A stretch of DNA of 64,000 nucleotides, from positions 2,046,001-2,110,000 of the forward strand of contig NZ_CP064908.1 of NCBI RefSeq assembly GCF_015841355.1. The letters run 5' to 3'. The notes under the pieces were generated by a model. That model did not search any database. It saw only the letters and a program-made list of their open reading frames with translations, and had not been told where the DNA came from. Below are positions 37,453 to 49,236 of the stretch, in pieces. This stretch comes from Synechococcus sp. CBW1107 (GTDB lineage Bacteria; Cyanobacteriota; Cyanobacteriia; PCC-6307; Cyanobiaceae). The position numbers were made by a program, and so were the translations under genes. Numbering within the stretch: the first letter of the stretch is position 1; every line of letters begins with the position of its first letter.

Positions 37453-39045
37453 ATGCAGCTGCTGCACACCTGTGATGAGTTGCTGCGTTGGTGCAGGCCT
37501 GCCGCAGGGGTTCCGGCCCCGGCTCTTCACTTCGTGCCCACCATGGGCGCGCTTCATCAGGGCCACCGCCGTCTGATCGAGCGGGCTTTCGCCCCCCTCT
37601 TCCCCTCCGGGCCGCAGCCGCGGGTGCTGGTGAGCGTGTTCGTCAATCCGCTGCAGTTCGGCCCAGGGGAAGACTTCGAGCGCTACCCCCGCGATCCTGG
37701 TGCGGATGCTGCTCTCGCTGCTGCGGCAGGAGCATCGGCCCTGTTCGTCCCCAGCGTCGAGGAGCTGTTTCCCGGCGGTGAAGCCGAGCTGACCCGGGTC
37801 CTGCCTCCGCCCGCTCTCCTCCAGGGCCTCTGTGCCCGCTCCCGAACGGGCCACTTCGAAGGGGTGGCGACGGTGGTCGCCAGGCTCCTGGCCCTCGTCC
37901 GTCCTGACCGTTTGCTGCTCGGCGAGAAGGACTGGCAGCAACTGGTGATCCTCAGGCGGATCGTGGCGGATCTGGCCCTGCCGCTGCGCGTCCAGGGTTG
38001 CGCCACCTGGCGGGAGAGCGATGGTCTGGCGGCCAGCTCCCGCAACCGCTACCTCTCCGGGCCGGAGCGACGGCGGGCGGCCTCCCTGCCTGCAGCCCTG
38101 GCCCTGGGGCGGAGAGCCTGGGAGAAGGGAGAGAGGAATGCCTCCCGCCTGGAACAGTTGGTTCAGACGGAGCTGGAGCGAGCCAATCTGCCAGTGGAGT
38201 ATGTGGAGATGGTGGAGGCCCGGCGGCTGCGTCCTCTGGATTCCTCATCGCCATCCAAGGGTCCGCTGCTGCTGGCGGCAGCCGTCCGCTGTGGCCCCAG
38301 CCGCCTGATCGATCACCTCGTTCTCATGACCCGTCCCCCGATCGTCGCCATCGATGGCCCCGCCGGGGCTGGCAAGAGCACAGTCACCCGGATCCTGGCC
38401 CGTCGCCTCGGCCTGATCTATCTCGACACCGGCGCCATGTACCGGGCCGTGACCTGGTGGGTGCTTCACCACGGGGCGAATCCAGCCGTGGCGGCTGAGG
38501 TGGAGCCGCTGCTGGAGGGGCTGGAGCTGAACCTCGACCTGGAGGCCAGCGGCGATCAACAGGTGAGCGTCAATGGCCACGACGTGAGCCAGGCGATCCG
38601 TCATCCCGAGGTCACGGCCCAGGTGTCCCAGGTGGCGGCCCACGCCTGCGTGCGCGAGGCGCTCACCCAGCAGCAGCGGGCCCTCGGCGCCCGGGGCCGG
38701 CTGGTGGCCGAGGGCCGCGACATCGGCACGGCCGTGTTCCCCGACGCGGATCTCAAGGTCTTCCTCACCGCCACGGTGGCAGAGCGGGCCCGACGCCGGG
38801 CCCAGGACCTGGAGCTGAGGGGGTTTGCCGTGCCGCCCCTGGAGGAGCTGGAGGCCCTGATCGCCGAGCGCGACCATCAGGACTCCACCCGGGAGGTGGC
38901 CCCCCTGCTCCAGGCCGAGGATGCCGTGGAGCTGATCACCGATGGCCTGACCATCGAGGAGGTGATCACGAGCCTGGTGGATCTGTTCCGTGAGCGCGTT
39001 CCCGAGGAGGCCTGGCCAGCACCGGAGGCGGGCACAGCAGCCTGA
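37453..39045 (+). CDS. panC/cmk: Bifunctional pantoate-beta-alanine ligase / cytidylate kinase
   Basis: A 530-residue fusion. The N-terminal half (about 1-285) is PanC, with FVPTMGALHQGHRRLIERA, FVNPLQFGPGEDFERYPR and GEKDWQQLVI motifs; it makes pantothenate for CoA. The C-terminal half (about 297-520) is CMP kinase with the P-loop IDGPAGAGKSTVTRILA, LDTGAMYRA and GRDIGTAVFPDADLKVFLTA. This fusion is characteristic of cyanobacteria. Confidence 0.96.
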   Translation: MQLLHTCDELLRWCRPAAGVPAPALHFVPTMGALHQGHRRLIERAFAPLFPSGPQPRVLVSVFVNPLQFGPGEDFERYPRDPGADAALAAAAGASALFVPSVEELFPGGEAELTRVLPPPALLQGLCARSRTGHFEGVATVVARLLALVRPDRLLLGEKDWQQLVILRRIVADLALPLRVQGCATWRESDGLAASSRNRYLSGPERRRAASLPAALALGRRAWEKGERNASRLEQLVQTELERANLPVEYVEMVEARRLRPLDSSSPSKGPLLLAAAVRCGPSRLIDHLVLMTRPPIVAIDGPAGAGKSTVTRILARRLGLIYLDTGAMYRAVTWWVLHHGANPAVAAEVEPLLEGLELNLDLEASGDQQVSVNGHDVSQAIRHPEVTAQVSQVAAHACVREALTQQQRALGARGRLVAEGRDIGTAVFPDADLKVFLTATVAERARRRAQDLELRGFAVPPLEELEALIAERDHQDSTREVAPLLQAEDAVELITDGLTIEEVITSLVDLFRERVPEEAWPAPEAGTAA

Positions 39046-39084
39046 GTGGCGGAGACCGGTGCTGGGCTCCAGCCAGCCGTCGGC

Positions 39085-39585
39085 TCATCGTTCCGCTGGC
39101 TTCGAGGGGGAGCTGGTGGCCAGCAGGTCGTCGAGCAGGCCGGTGCAGGCATCCTCGAGCAGATCCAGCACCCCCTCGAAGCCAGCGGCGCCCCCGTAGT
39201 AGGGATCGGGTACCTCACGAACCCGGTGCTTGCGGCAGTGCTGGGTGATCGGTCTGATCTGGGCCCTGGATCTACGGCCCCGGGTCATGGCCTGGACCGC
39301 CGCCAGGTTGTCGTCATCCATGGTGAGGATGTGATCAAACTGATCAAGGTCGGCGACCACGATCTGGCGGGCACGGCTGGGCAGGTGGATGCCGCGCCCG
39401 GCAGCCGCGGCTCGCATGCGGGCATCGGCCAGCTGACCGGCATGCCAGTTGCCCGTGCCGGCCGAATCGACACTGAAGGATTTTTCCAGACCACGCAGCT
39501 GCAGGTGGTGCAGGAACACCCCTTCTGCGGCCGGGGAGCGGCAGATATTGCCCAGGCAGACGAACAACAGACGGGAGCGCTCCAT
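39085..39585 (-). CDS. Low-molecular-weight protein-tyrosine phosphatase
   Basis: A 166-residue LMW-PTP. The active-site loop CLGNICRS has Cys10 and Arg16, and the general acid Asp is in VPDPYYGG near the C-terminus. Its start overlaps the cpcF stop by 1 bp, so it may be read with the cpcE-cpcF unit. Confidence 0.9.
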   Translation of the reverse strand: MERSRLLFVCLGNICRSPAAEGVFLHHLQLRGLEKSFSVDSAGTGNWHAGQLADARMRAAAAGRGIHLPSRARQIVVADLDQFDHILTMDDDNLAAVQAMTRGRRSRAQIRPITQHCRKHRVREVPDPYYGGAAGFEGVLDLLEDACTGLLDDLLATSSPSKPAER

Positions 39586-40307
39586 CAGCCCCCCACCCCG
39601 CCAGCGAGGCGGCTCAGGGCAAGCCCGGCCCGCAGTCGCACCACCGGGGTGTCGTCCCCGGGCTCGCCGGCCAGCTTCTGCAGGGCCTGCAGTCCGGAGC
39701 GATGCCCAGGCTCTGCTCTGCCCATGCCGAGCAGCAGTCGCTCCAGTCCCACCGCCACGGCGTAGCGGACCACCCATTCGCCATCGCCGCGACCGCCCAG
39801 AAGGGCGTCGAGGCAACGCTGCCTTACGTTGATTTGATCGATCTGGGGCAGGGCCTCAAGGCGGAGCTGACCCAGGCCCCGGGCCGCGGCTCGCCGCACG
39901 CTGGTCCCGATGTCGCAGGCCAGGGCGCTCTCGAGTAGGTCGAGTCCACGCACGTCGCCGATACCTGCGAGGGCACGCACCGCCCAGGCCCGAGCTCCGT
40001 AGTTCCGTTCATCGAGGCTGCCCAGTAGCGGCTCCACAGCAGGGGGGCCGATCGCGATCAACCCATCCACAGCCGCCACAGCGGCGCCAGGATTGTTGAA
40101 TCCAAGCACTTGGAGCAGGCAATCAATCGCGTCCAGGCCCTCGGGATCGCAGGACGATTCACCCTGATGATCTGCCTTCGCCAGAGCAGCGAGGGCTCCA
40201 GCCAGATTTTCGGTCGCCTTCTGCAACCCTTCCGCGCTGTCGGCGCGCTCCACGGCTCTGATCCAGGGCCTGATCAAGCCCAGCCCATCGGCTGCTGTCT
40301 TACTCAA
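39585..40307 (-). CDS. cpcF: Phycocyanin alpha-subunit bilin lyase, CpcF subunit
   Basis: A 240-residue HEAT-repeat protein of the E/F lyase clan. Repeats are seen as AVDGLIAIGPPAVEPLL, ARAWAVRALAGIGDVRGLDLL and VRRAAARGLGQLRLEA. With CpcE it forms the heterodimer that attaches bilin to the Cys84-type site of CpcA. The start overlaps the cpcE stop by 4 bp. It is unfused to cpcE, unlike RpcG, which suggests phycocyanobilin at this site. Confidence 0.85.
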   Translation of the reverse strand: MSKTAADGLGLIRPWIRAVERADSAEGLQKATENLAGALAALAKADHQGESSCDPEGLDAIDCLLQVLGFNNPGAAVAAVDGLIAIGPPAVEPLLGSLDERNYGARAWAVRALAGIGDVRGLDLLESALACDIGTSVRRAAARGLGQLRLEALPQIDQINVRQRCLDALLGGRGDGEWVVRYAVAVGLERLLLGMGRAEPGHRSGLQALQKLAGEPGDDTPVVRLRAGLALSRLAGGVGG

Positions 40308-41128
40308 AGCAAGTCGTCCATCGCCCGGAGCACAGTCTCGGTGTCAGGGGGGGCTTGGCCCCGTTCCACCAGCCCCCGCAGGGCGATCAGTTTGAGGCTG
40401 TTTTCCGCAAAGGTGTCCCGGATCGGCTCGAGCGCCGCTCGCCAACCCACGGCGCCCAGGTCCATCAGGGCGGAACGTCGGACCTGCAGCTGGGGATGTT
40501 CAAGCAGTTCGATCAGGTTGTTTCCCCAGCGCCGATCCTGTGTGAGCTGGAACAGGGCCCTCGCGGCGGCGCTGCGGATCAGGGGCCGCTCGTGGGTGGC
40601 GAAAGGCTGGATCGCGGCCACCACATCGGCAGCGGCTACGCCGATGTCCCCGAGGGCCTCGATCAGGGCCTCGCAGGGTTCTCGTAACCTCAGGCTGCTG
40701 GGAAGGGGTTGCCCGGCCTGATCGCTGGCCAGGCGGGCACAGATCGGCGAAACGGCCTCGCTTGCACGGAGTTCCCCAAGAGCTCGCGCCGCCGCTTCCC
40801 TCAGCCCGTCGTCCTCGTCCTCAAGGGCAGCAAGCAGATCGGGGATTGCCTGTGGATCCCCCAGCTTCCCCAGCGCCCGGGCAGCATTGCGGGCCACGGC
40901 GTTCTCTTCCACACCGGACGAAACCGCACGGGGCTGACGCCGACGCAAGGCCGCCCGAAGCAGGGGCACTGTCTCTGGATGGCGGCTGCGCATTCGGCCC
41001 AGCCACCAGGCGGCGTAGTACTGATGGGATTGATCCTCGCTCTGGCGTAGGCGCTGCAACGCTTCCTCCTCCGAGATGGGTTCGCCGGCTGTGGCCATGG
41101 CGGAATCCAGATCAGCAGTGCCAGCCAT
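40304..41128 (-). CDS. cpcE: Phycocyanin alpha-subunit bilin lyase, CpcE subunit
   Basis: A 274-residue partner of CpcF. The N-terminal EEALQRLRQSEDQSHQYYAAWWLGRMRS and HEAT repeats (NAARALGKLGDPQAIPDLLAALED and following) match CpcE. ATG 41128 is chosen to give the family length; the frame stays open for 96 more codons upstream with a basic, low-conservation sequence. Confidence 0.87.
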   Translation of the reverse strand: MAGTADLDSAMATAGEPISEEEALQRLRQSEDQSHQYYAAWWLGRMRSRHPETVPLLRAALRRRQPRAVSSGVEENAVARNAARALGKLGDPQAIPDLLAALEDEDDGLREAAARALGELRASEAVSPICARLASDQAGQPLPSSLRLREPCEALIEALGDIGVAAADVVAAIQPFATHERPLIRSAAARALFQLTQDRRWGNNLIELLEHPQLQVRRSALMDLGAVGWRAALEPIRDTFAENSLKLIALRGLVERGQAPPDTETVLRAMDDLL

Positions 41129-41854
41129 GGCCCGCACGGTGGAGAGGGGAGCCCTTGATGTTGCCACTGCATCCACCCGGTGGGCCCGATCTCCCCATGC
41201 CCTGATGAGCACTCGGCGGCGGGATCGCTTCTTTGGAGCTGGGTCTTGGGAGAAACCGCCGGTATCCGGCTTTTCCAGGCCCATGCTCTCCCTCCCAGCC
41301 ACTGGGTCAGCAGACGCCTGCTTCGAGGGGCACTGCTTCAACACCTGCCGGGAGAGGGTGCAGATCGCCATTGATGCGAAGACATCCATGCAGACAAACA
41401 TAGTGGAGAACAGCACTTCGTCTGTAATTGTGGCTTGGTATTGTGGCTACTTACTTGGCTGAACATAGGTGTTTCCGCTTGCTGGCGAGGCTTATGCTCT
41501 TGCGGGTAGAAAGGTCAAAGTCTTCTCCTGAATTGCCTGGTCTATCAGCGATCTGGTGAGCATCTTATGCGTTAGGCGCCCCCTACTCGGAATCAGTACC
41601 TTTTATAATCTGATGACCATTCTTGTCTAAGACCACCAGCGGGTGGGCCCCACCCAGCCCTTCCAAAAACTGCGTCTACGGGCACTGCAGGCTGATCTGA
41701 GCAAGGGGCTTCTCGCCTGCTCAGACATGAGAAGCAGCTCCGCCACCCCAAGCCGGTAGTGCCGAACGTCACCTCCAAAGGTCCACCTTCAGCTGGGCGT
41801 TCCTGCGTCCTGAGAGAATCAGGCGATGGGGATCCTGATTCTGGGCTGAGCACC
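41129..41854. other. Intergenic region between cpcE and the DUF3598-like gene
   Basis: Bases 41129-41416 are open in frame with cpcE but do not look conserved. Bases 41417-41600 are clearly AT-richer. Small inverted repeats occur (GGGTGG/CCACCC at 41641-41655 and GCTTCTC/GAGAAGC at 41708-41735) without T runs. No gene is supported; promoters of both flanking genes probably lie here. Confidence 0.5.
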
Positions 41855-42685
41855 ATGGCAAGCACGACCAACCAGAGCAACGCAGGAGCTGAGCATCAGT
41901 GGGATCTGATGCGAGCCAGCTTCGATGGCGACTGGCAGGGGGTGACGACCTGGTACGGGCGAGAGAGCGCTGGAATGGATCTGACCCGTGGACAATCAGA
42001 TCCAGCTGGGTCGATGTATGCAATATCATTTTCAGATGCCAACACGGGACTTTGGCATGGAACAGGCTTGCGATTTGCTTCTAACGGGGAACGCAAGTTT
42101 CCTTTGCAGAAACATAATTACAACTTAAGCAACAACTGTTGGCATTTTCAAGATACAGCTGGTCAGTCAAGTCTGGAAATGGACGGAAGTGCGGGCCGTG
42201 CAGGGCATGAAATTAATTTTTTTACCTCCCGCTCCCGCTCCATGATCATTGCTCTGTACCAATGGCAGGAAGAATATGGTATGGTCTTGCAATCCTTGGC
42301 CGCGACACCCTTTCGCTGCCAGCGAGCTTGTGTAGATCCCGTTCGGGACGGTCCAGATTCTCAGCAAAATCTATTCCAGGCCATAGCAGGCTGGCCTGGT
42401 ATGGAGCAGGAATTAAGACCCGGCAAGTGGCCTGAGAACGCACCTCCAAAACGTCCGATCGCGGGGTTCGCTTCCAGAAGCTTTCAAAAGCATGATGTCA
42501 ACGGCTATTTTGCTGACAACCTAATGTGTAGTGTGCCAGGAAGCTTGCATCAAGGACCATTTGATCTGAATTTTGGATGCATGTTAAGTGCCAAGAGCTT
42601 TGTACATCTGATCATTGAATACGATGAGAAGCATCAGCTGACTCGTTGGGTTGAACGGCGTTATCAGCCCACCATGGAAGGTTGA
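41855..42685 (+). CDS. DUF3598-like protein of the phycobilisome region
   Basis: A 276-residue soluble protein that I match tentatively to the cyanobacterial DUF3598 family (lipocalin-like beta barrels), by EHQWDLMRASFDGDWQGVTTWYGR at the start and FPLQKHNYNLSNNCWHFQDTA in the middle. The S- and T-type bilin lyases have a related fold, so a role in pigment handling is possible but inferred. The gene is lower in GC than the housekeeping genes. Confidence 0.6.
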   Translation: MASTTNQSNAGAEHQWDLMRASFDGDWQGVTTWYGRESAGMDLTRGQSDPAGSMYAISFSDANTGLWHGTGLRFASNGERKFPLQKHNYNLSNNCWHFQDTAGQSSLEMDGSAGRAGHEINFFTSRSRSMIIALYQWQEEYGMVLQSLAATPFRCQRACVDPVRDGPDSQQNLFQAIAGWPGMEQELRPGKWPENAPPKRPIAGFASRSFQKHDVNGYFADNLMCSVPGSLHQGPFDLNFGCMLSAKSFVHLIIEYDEKHQLTRWVERRYQPTMEG

Positions 42686-43581
42686 GTCAACGTGAAGCCG
42701 AGTCGCTTGAGTTTGGCATTACTCACTCTCGCATTGAGCACTCGATCGGTCGTGTCCACCGACAGCCATTTTGCTGTAGGCAGGCCAGCCAGTTCGCACA
42801 AGCGATCGGTAAGCTCCTGACCGGTGTACTGAGTATCATTCACCAAATTGTAAATTTCGTTGAGTTTGTGCTCGAAAGCAAAATTTATTCCACGAACAAT
42901 ATCATCAAGATGGACCCAGCACGGCACATTCTGGCCATTGCGCTGAATCGTGCTGCCAGCGGCTGAAAGGAGCATGCCGGGAATATCACGGCCTGGGCCA
43001 TAGATACCGCCTAGTCTTAGAATGCAGACGTTGACTGTCTTTGAGCGGACTGATTGAATCATTTCTTCGGCTCTTGCCAGAACCTCATTGACGGGGTGAA
43101 GACAGTCGAGCTGGGCGTTTTCGTCAGTCATTGCTCCGCGTCGATTTCCATAAACGCCACAACTGCTCAAGTGGACTAATTGAAGCGGTGTTTCGCTTGA
43201 CCGCCGCTTTAACGCATCAATTAATAATTCTAAACCTCCAAGGAACGTATTCCGATATTGATTAATGTCAACATGAGCACTCTTTGAGGGAGCGAAGGAC
43301 ACTAGTACTCCATCAAGGTTTTTGGTAAAATCTAAGCTACTGCTGGAGTCCGAGGAATCAAAAACAACCGGCGTATCAACAAGTTCAGCCAATTCATTCA
43401 AGCGTTCACGACGGGTTGTGGTTCCCCAGAGTTCATGTCCCTGCTGCCTCCAGGTCTTGGCGACCGCTTCACCCACGTAGCCACAGCCCAGGATGGCCCT
43501 TTGCTCACCTGAGGGCAGGATGGGACGCTGCTTCTTGGCCAGCAGCTGGTAAAGCGAGGCCAGGTCTGGAGAGGAAGTCAC
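42664..43581 (-). CDS. NAD-dependent epimerase/dehydratase (atypical SDR)
   Basis: A 305-residue extended SDR-type protein. The Rossmann motif is AILGCGYVGEAVAKTW (near residues 29-44), and HLSSCGVYGNRRG and LRLGGIYGPGRD resemble the active-site and substrate regions of YeeZ-like epimerases; the usual YxxxK is not evident. It overlaps the convergent DUF3598-like gene by 22 bp. Lower GC than the window average. Confidence 0.8.
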   Translation of the reverse strand: MTSSPDLASLYQLLAKKQRPILPSGEQRAILGCGYVGEAVAKTWRQQGHELWGTTTRRERLNELAELVDTPVVFDSSDSSSSLDFTKNLDGVLVSFAPSKSAHVDINQYRNTFLGGLELLIDALKRRSSETPLQLVHLSSCGVYGNRRGAMTDENAQLDCLHPVNEVLARAEEMIQSVRSKTVNVCILRLGGIYGPGRDIPGMLLSAAGSTIQRNGQNVPCWVHLDDIVRGINFAFEHKLNEIYNLVNDTQYTGQELTDRLCELAGLPTAKWLSVDTTDRVLNARVSNAKLKRLGFTLTQPSMVG

Positions 43582-43712
43582 GCGACTGTTGCATTTCGTA
43601 AAGTTTAGCTTAGAGTTGTTGAGGACGTGTGGCGAAGGCTACTGTTTGTCACCATGCAGGTGGTCTGCTGGTCGGCCTCACTTGAGATGATGGTTTGAGG
43701 TGTGCCGTTCCA

Positions 43713-43955
43713 ATGCCCAGCTACCGGATCACTGCGGAGGGACTTGAGGAACTTCAGGTGACCTGTTCAGGTTGCAGTGGCGACGCCCTCGTTCTGGCCC
43801 TCAAGGACCAGGAGATGCGGAGCTATAAGGTGAAGCGGCGCAGCGATGACTGTCGCCAATGGTGGTTTCAGGTGACCTTGGGCCCTGCAGGAACTGGAGC
43901 CAGCGAAGACAGGTCTGTCACCAAGGAGTTCAGCGTCTATCGAATCGAAGATTGA
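43713..43955 (+). CDS. Small conserved protein of the phycobilisome region
   Basis: An 80-residue soluble protein rich in beta strands by eye (PSYRITAEGLEELQVTC, SYKVKRRSDDCRQWWFQVTLG) with three cysteines. I do not recognise a function. The ATG giving MPSYRITAEG is preferred over a TTG 18 bp upstream. Its position within the phycobilisome region suggests a rod-related accessory role (inference only). Confidence 0.6.
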   Translation: MPSYRITAEGLEELQVTCSGCSGDALVLALKDQEMRSYKVKRRSDDCRQWWFQVTLGPAGTGASEDRSVTKEFSVYRIED

Positions 43956-44440
43956 TGGTGCGATTGACACCACTGATCACTCACACGACTCCTGATGACG
44001 GAAATCCCTGCTGGTTCCCAGCAACCAGCCGTTGAGCGAGTGAGACAACGTCCTCCCCGTCAGCGCCATGCCGGTGGCTCCGGCCTGCCGATTGGTGGAC
44101 CGCAGCATGAGCATCCTGATCAAAGGCGAGAGCTGCCGGCGTAAGCGCGAATGGCGAGCAGGCAGCTGCGCTTCGGCCAAGTTGATTTCGCCGCCACTCC
44201 GCATGATCCAGCACCCTTCGGTGCGAGGAGTGGCCTGACCCGCGAACAGGCTCATGGCATGCCCTGGCGGTGGTGCATCAGGCCAAGGAGCATGCCCGAA
44301 GTGAAGTCCTGTCCCGGTGATAGGGCTACGGGGATGCAGCCATTGAGCGATCGAGCCCGAACCAGACAAACGATCCCGCAATCGCATGGGTGGGATGTGG
44401 GGGCTGACACGGCCGCCCCTTTCTGCCGGCAGGGCTGACC
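43956..44440. other. Non-coding stretch downstream of pebB
   Basis: About 485 bp. Open frames on both strands are present (for example minus strand 43981-44214, 77 residues) but have no recognisable family, no clear start signal and read like GC-rich shadows. No terminator hairpin with a T run was found. Confidence 0.45.
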
Positions 44441-45966
<1,526 letters not shown>

Positions 45967-46575
45967 TCAGTGGCCAGTCGCTGGGGTGGAGAGGTGGAAA
46001 CGACTCTGGGCGTTAGCAGACATGGCTTCCAGCTGATCGGTGCTGGGGCAGCGCAGCTCTGTGCAATAGGTTGTCATGCTGACGCCATCGAGAAACTGCA
46101 CACTGCTGACACGGATTCGTACCCCCTCGGTCACAAACCAGCAACGCTCCACGCCGACATTTGTGTCATAGCGGGTGGTAATCGTCAACAGGCCGTCATC
46201 GGCAAAGGAGTAGGTGCTCATCACCGGCTGCTTCTCGATGTAGCCCTTGTCGCGCAGTAGAAATCCCTGGCGGGGATTCTGGTCATCCACCACATCGACC
46301 AGCACGGCCGCCTGCTCGTCACTGCGGCTCCCCTCCTTGAGGTTGCTTTCCCACCAGAAGCGAGCTCCGCCCGCCACTTGGGCTGAGGCCAGCCCAAGGC
46401 TGTCGCAGACCCGCTGAACCACCGCATCGGAGGCCTCGAATGGCTCGATTGTGAGGTTGGAATCGCCGGCTTCATCGTCCTGATGATCGAGATGGTGAAC
46501 GGCGCGGCGCGTCAACCAGGTACCGGCACTGGCGGCCAGGAACTCCGCCATGGTCAACGGTGGTGCGGTCTGCAT
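45967..46575 (-). CDS. CpcS/CpeS-family phycobiliprotein lyase (S/U type)
   Basis: A 202-residue lipocalin-fold lyase. The N-terminal FLAASAGTWLTRRAVHHLD matches the FxxxSxGxWxxxRxxHHL motif of the S/U clan; FWWESN and SMTTYCTELRCPS near the C-terminus also fit. S/U lyases attach bilin to Cys82 of beta subunits. Which target this one serves cannot be told; the second S-type gene is cpeS at 54044. It sits between ho1 (4 bp) and pebA. Confidence 0.85.
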   Translation of the reverse strand: MQTAPPLTMAEFLAASAGTWLTRRAVHHLDHQDDEAGDSNLTIEPFEASDAVVQRVCDSLGLASAQVAGGARFWWESNLKEGSRSDEQAAVLVDVVDDQNPRQGFLLRDKGYIEKQPVMSTYSFADDGLLTITTRYDTNVGVERCWFVTEGVRIRVSSVQFLDGVSMTTYCTELRCPSTDQLEAMSANAQSRFHLSTPATGH

Positions 46576-46579
46576 CGAA

Positions 46580-47293
46580 TCAGGCGGCGACAGCCTCGGT
46601 GCTGCCGGCCCGCTGGCGACGGGTGAGGAAGCCGAAGAGCACCTTTCCGATGGCCGCCACCAGGTTGCCTTCCAGTTCCTGGAACATCCTCATGTTGCAG
46701 TGGAAGGCCTCGTTGGCCTCGGCCACGATGCGATCAGCGGTGGCCTGGTCGATCGGCAGTGCGTCGAGGGTGGCGCGGTAGGTGGTCTTGAACGCCTTCT
46801 CGTCGGCGATGGCGTCGAACTCGTAGAAGCGCAGGCCGTCGTGCTCGCTCAGGTTCATCGCCTTCTGGGCGATGTTCTTGAGAATGATGCCGCCGGAGAG
46901 ATCGCCGATGTAGCGGGTGTAGTGATGGCCCACCAGCAGCTCTGGGGCGTCCTTGGCCACCTGATGCAGACGGGCCACATAGGACTGAGCTCCAGGTGTG
47001 GCCTGGATCTTCTGGCGCCAGTCGCCTCCGTAGTAAAAGGTGAGATCCTGCTCAAGGGCCTCGCGGCGGTTGAGCTCGGCGAAGGCGATCGGCCCGACCA
47101 CTGGATGAGAGGTGAGCTTGCCGATCGCCTCTTCCATGGCGCTGTACACATACCAGAGGTCGGCCACCAGGGTGCGGTAGCTGGCCTTGTCCACCACCCC
47201 CTTGAGGAAGCAGCTCACAAAACCGGTGTTCTCGGCCATCGTGTGGGCTTTTTTGGTTCCCTCCCTCAATTGGGAAGCAAGTGCGACAGGCAT
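46580..47293 (-). CDS. ho1: Heme oxygenase
   Basis: A 237-residue biliverdin-forming heme oxygenase. The proximal His is in REGTKKAHTMAEN (His17) and the distal helix reads GHHYTRYIGDLSGGIILKNIA. The C-terminal tail has no membrane anchor, as usual for cyanobacterial Ho1. It heads the pathway ho1-lyase-pebA-pebB, all on one strand with gaps under 20 bp. Confidence 0.96.
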   Translation of the reverse strand: MPVALASQLREGTKKAHTMAENTGFVSCFLKGVVDKASYRTLVADLWYVYSAMEEAIGKLTSHPVVGPIAFAELNRREALEQDLTFYYGGDWRQKIQATPGAQSYVARLHQVAKDAPELLVGHHYTRYIGDLSGGIILKNIAQKAMNLSEHDGLRFYEFDAIADEKAFKTTYRATLDALPIDQATADRIVAEANEAFHCNMRMFQELEGNLVAAIGKVLFGFLTRRQRAGSTEAVAA

Positions 47294-47448
47294 GGGGAGG
47301 GAGGCGGAAGAGGGCAGTCTTGAACGCTACAAGTGCCCACCCCCTGAATACGTCCATCAGCCGGAGGGCCTTAAGGAAACTCTTGAAAACAATCGGTGGC
47401 GATGTGTCGCGACTGATCCAGCCACCGCCGGCTGAGCCCAGGGTTGGA

Positions 47449-47664
47449 TCAGGTGGAAGAGCTGGTGTCCCGTTGGCTGAGCAGTTGTGTCAGGACGGCC
47501 TCGATGCGCTGCAGTTCGGCGTGGGAGGCGAGGGTGGCATCCACCTTCTTCTGGGGGAGCTTGAGACGCTGGCCCATGGCCGTGACATCAGCCACTAGGC
47601 GATCCCTGTAGGCGGCAAGGACCTCGATGGAGTCGTTCAGTTCCTGAAGGCTGGGTTCTGACAT
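47449..47664 (-). CDS. Small coiled-coil protein of the phycobilisome region
   Basis: A 71-residue, highly helical protein (PSLQELNDSIEVLAAYRDRL and QKKVDATLASHAELQRIEAVL). I recall similar short proteins in phycobilisome regions of other marine Synechococcus, but no function. It is 155 bp upstream of ho1 on the same strand and may share its transcript. Confidence 0.62.
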   Translation of the reverse strand: MSEPSLQELNDSIEVLAAYRDRLVADVTAMGQRLKLPQKKVDATLASHAELQRIEAVLTQLLSQRDTSSST

Positions 47665-48635
<971 letters not shown>

Positions 48636-48643
48636 TCGGCTGA

Positions 48644-49183
<540 letters not shown>

Positions 49184-49203
49184 GGTCGGTCTGATCTGCA
49201 GTG

Positions 49204-49230
49204 GGGAGGCCTTTGGGCCTCCCTTTTTTT
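49204..49230 (+). terminator. Intrinsic terminator between cpeA and cpeZ
   Basis: A perfect 8-bp stem GGGAGGCC/GGCCTCCC with a 4-base loop is followed by seven T residues. It ends only 6 bp before the cpeZ ATG, so cpeZ is expressed by read-through or from a promoter inside cpeBA. Confidence 0.92.
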
Positions 49231-49236
49231 CTGTTT

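Noticed and set aside
43977-44387. 136-residue minus-strand open frame downstream of pebB
   Set aside because: No recognisable motif, no start signal, and biased composition; kept only as a possible small gene in the intergenic note.
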